In this document: in pieces, positions 4,728-5,539 of the stretch
Numbering within the stretch: the first letter of the stretch is position 1
Layout: each line of letters starts with the position of its first letter
Assembly (NCBI GenBank): GCA_958426425.1
Contig: CATZYY010000159.1
Location: forward strand, 1 to 5,539
DNA from: an uncultured Oscillospiraceae bacterium
GTDB taxonomy: Bacteria > Bacillota > Clostridia > Oscillospirales > Oscillospiraceae
DNA length: 5,539 nucleotides
Reading direction: 5' to 3'
Notes under the pieces: model-generated
Told to the model about the DNA's origin: nothing
Database searches by the model: none
The model's input: the letters and a program-made list of their open reading frames with translations, nothing else
Made by a program: the position numbers and the translations under genes

Positions 4728-5539
4728 GTGCTGCAAGAAAAGAAAAACAAGCGGAGCACGCTGGTGGTCCTTCTGTGCACGGTGGTTCTGCTGGCACTGG
4801 TAATTCTGCTGGAAAACACCATGAAGCCCACCCATATGCTTTTCACCGTGCTGAAAAAGGGCGCGGTGTACGCCGTGGTGGCGGCTTCCATGAACCTGCT
4901 CAATGGCTTTACGGGCCTGTTCTCCCTGGGGCAGTCCGGCTTCATGCTGCTGGGCGCTTACACCTACGCCATCTTGACCATCCCCGTGGCCGCTCGGGAG
5001 AGCGTGTACTATATCTACCAGGGCTCCGCCATCAACTTCTCCCTGCCGGAGCTTTTCGGCGGCGGCGCGGTGGGTCTGGTGATCGGCGTGCTGCTGGCGC
5101 TGATCCTGGCCGGTGTCGTAGCGGCGGCGGTGGCATGGCTGATCGGTCTGCCGGTGCTGCGCCTCAAGTCCGACTATCTGGCCATCGCCACCCTGGGCTT
5201 TGGCGAGATCATCCGGGCCGTGTTCCAGTGGGATAAGCTGGGCCCCGTCACCAACGGCGCCAACGCCCTCAAGAGTTTCCCCACCTTCTCCAGCTTCAAC
5301 ATTGAGACGGCGGGCTTCAACCTGCGCCTTTCCACCTTTGTGCCCTTCTTCCTGGGTGCCATCTGCATTGGTGTGATTTTGCTGCTCATCAACTCCACCT
5401 ACGGCCGGGCCTTCAAGGCCATCCGGGATGACGAGGTAGCCGCCGAGGCCATGGGCATCAACCTCTCCCGCCACAAGCGGCTGGCCTTCTGCATCAGCTC
5501 CTTCTTCGCCGGCGTGGGCGGCGGCATGTTCGCCATGTT
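4728..5539 (+). CDS. livM: Branched-chain amino acid type ABC transporter permease, LivM-like, 3' truncated by window
   Basis: This gene starts at GTG 4728, six bases after GGGAGGG (4715-4721), and its frame stays open to the right edge, giving 270 residues. It would be the second channel subunit, pairing with the LivH-like protein. The N-terminus is VLQEKKNKRS followed by a hydrophobic segment (11-28). Then comes the LivM hallmark ASMNLLNGFTGLFSLGQSGF (53-72) continuing into MLLGAYTYAIL, and further on LRLKSDYLAIATLGFGEIIR (144-163). The EAA-like coupling loop is GRAFKAIRDDEVAAEAMGIN (226-245). The last visible residues, SSFFAGVGGGMFAM, lie in the following membrane segment. LivM proteins usually run to about 300-420 residues, so some sequence is missing. 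LivG and LivF ATPase genes are expected next, outside the window. The symbol rests on family resemblance. Confidence 0.9.
   Translation, partial: MLQEKKNKRSTLVVLLCTVVLLALVILLENTMKPTHMLFTVLKKGAVYAVVAASMNLLNGFTGLFSLGQSGFMLLGAYTYAILTIPVAARESVYYIYQGSAINFSLPELFGGGAVGLVIGVLLALILAGVVAAAVAWLIGLPVLRLKSDYLAIATLGFGEIIRAVFQWDKLGPVTNGANALKSFPTFSSFNIETAGFNLRLSTFVPFFLGAICIGVILLLINSTYGRAFKAIRDDEVAAEAMGINLSRHKRLAFCISSFFAGVGGGMFAM

Noticed and set aside
4698..5474. Minus-strand open frame opposite the LivM gene
   Set aside because: The composition is rich in Gln, His, Gly and Glu with no domain. The plus strand carries clear LivM motifs throughout.

Overview
The window reads as chromosomal DNA from a GC-rich member of the Clostridia, most like the Oscillospiraceae/Flavonifractor-type gut anaerobes. 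This is inferred from three things: the lipoprotein leader of the form MKKLFALLLTLAMVLSLAAC, strong GGAGG-type ribosome binding sites, and GC-rich coding sequence separated by clearly AT-richer intergenic DNA. No mobile element, tRNA, rRNA or CRISPR array is visible. All supported genes lie on the + strand.

Layout: (1) 1-441 is the 3' end of a secreted M23 peptidase (peptidoglycan hydrolase), closed by a textbook intrinsic terminator at 459-490. (2) 491-699 is an AT-rich control region for the next gene. It holds a candidate promoter whose spacer is filled by a perfect 14-bp palindrome, then a foldable leader RNA resembling a three-way junction that ends just before the ribosome binding site. 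(3) 700-2076 is a complete NCS2-family (uracil/xanthine/urate) permease, followed by a perfect GC-rich hairpin. (4) 2077-2468 is a gene-free stretch of about 390 bases carrying an inverted repeat, a good sigma-A-type promoter and a short hairpin-bearing 5' UTR. (5) 2469 to the right edge is the front of a branched-chain amino acid type (HAAT/Liv) ABC importer operon: substrate-binding lipoprotein, a strong intercistronic hairpin, LivH-type permease, then LivM-type permease cut by the window edge. The ATPases (LivG, LivF) would be expected just beyond 5539.

The Liv genes work together: the lipoprotein captures substrate outside the membrane, LivH and LivM form the channel, and the missing LivG/LivF would drive import. 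The hairpins at 3702-3732 and 3744-3787 probably make the binding protein more abundant than the membrane parts. The purine permease has its own control region and is probably a separate transcription unit. Nothing here looks like a new multi-gene system. The parts most worth a second look are the leader and palindrome before the permease and the double hairpin inside the Liv operon.
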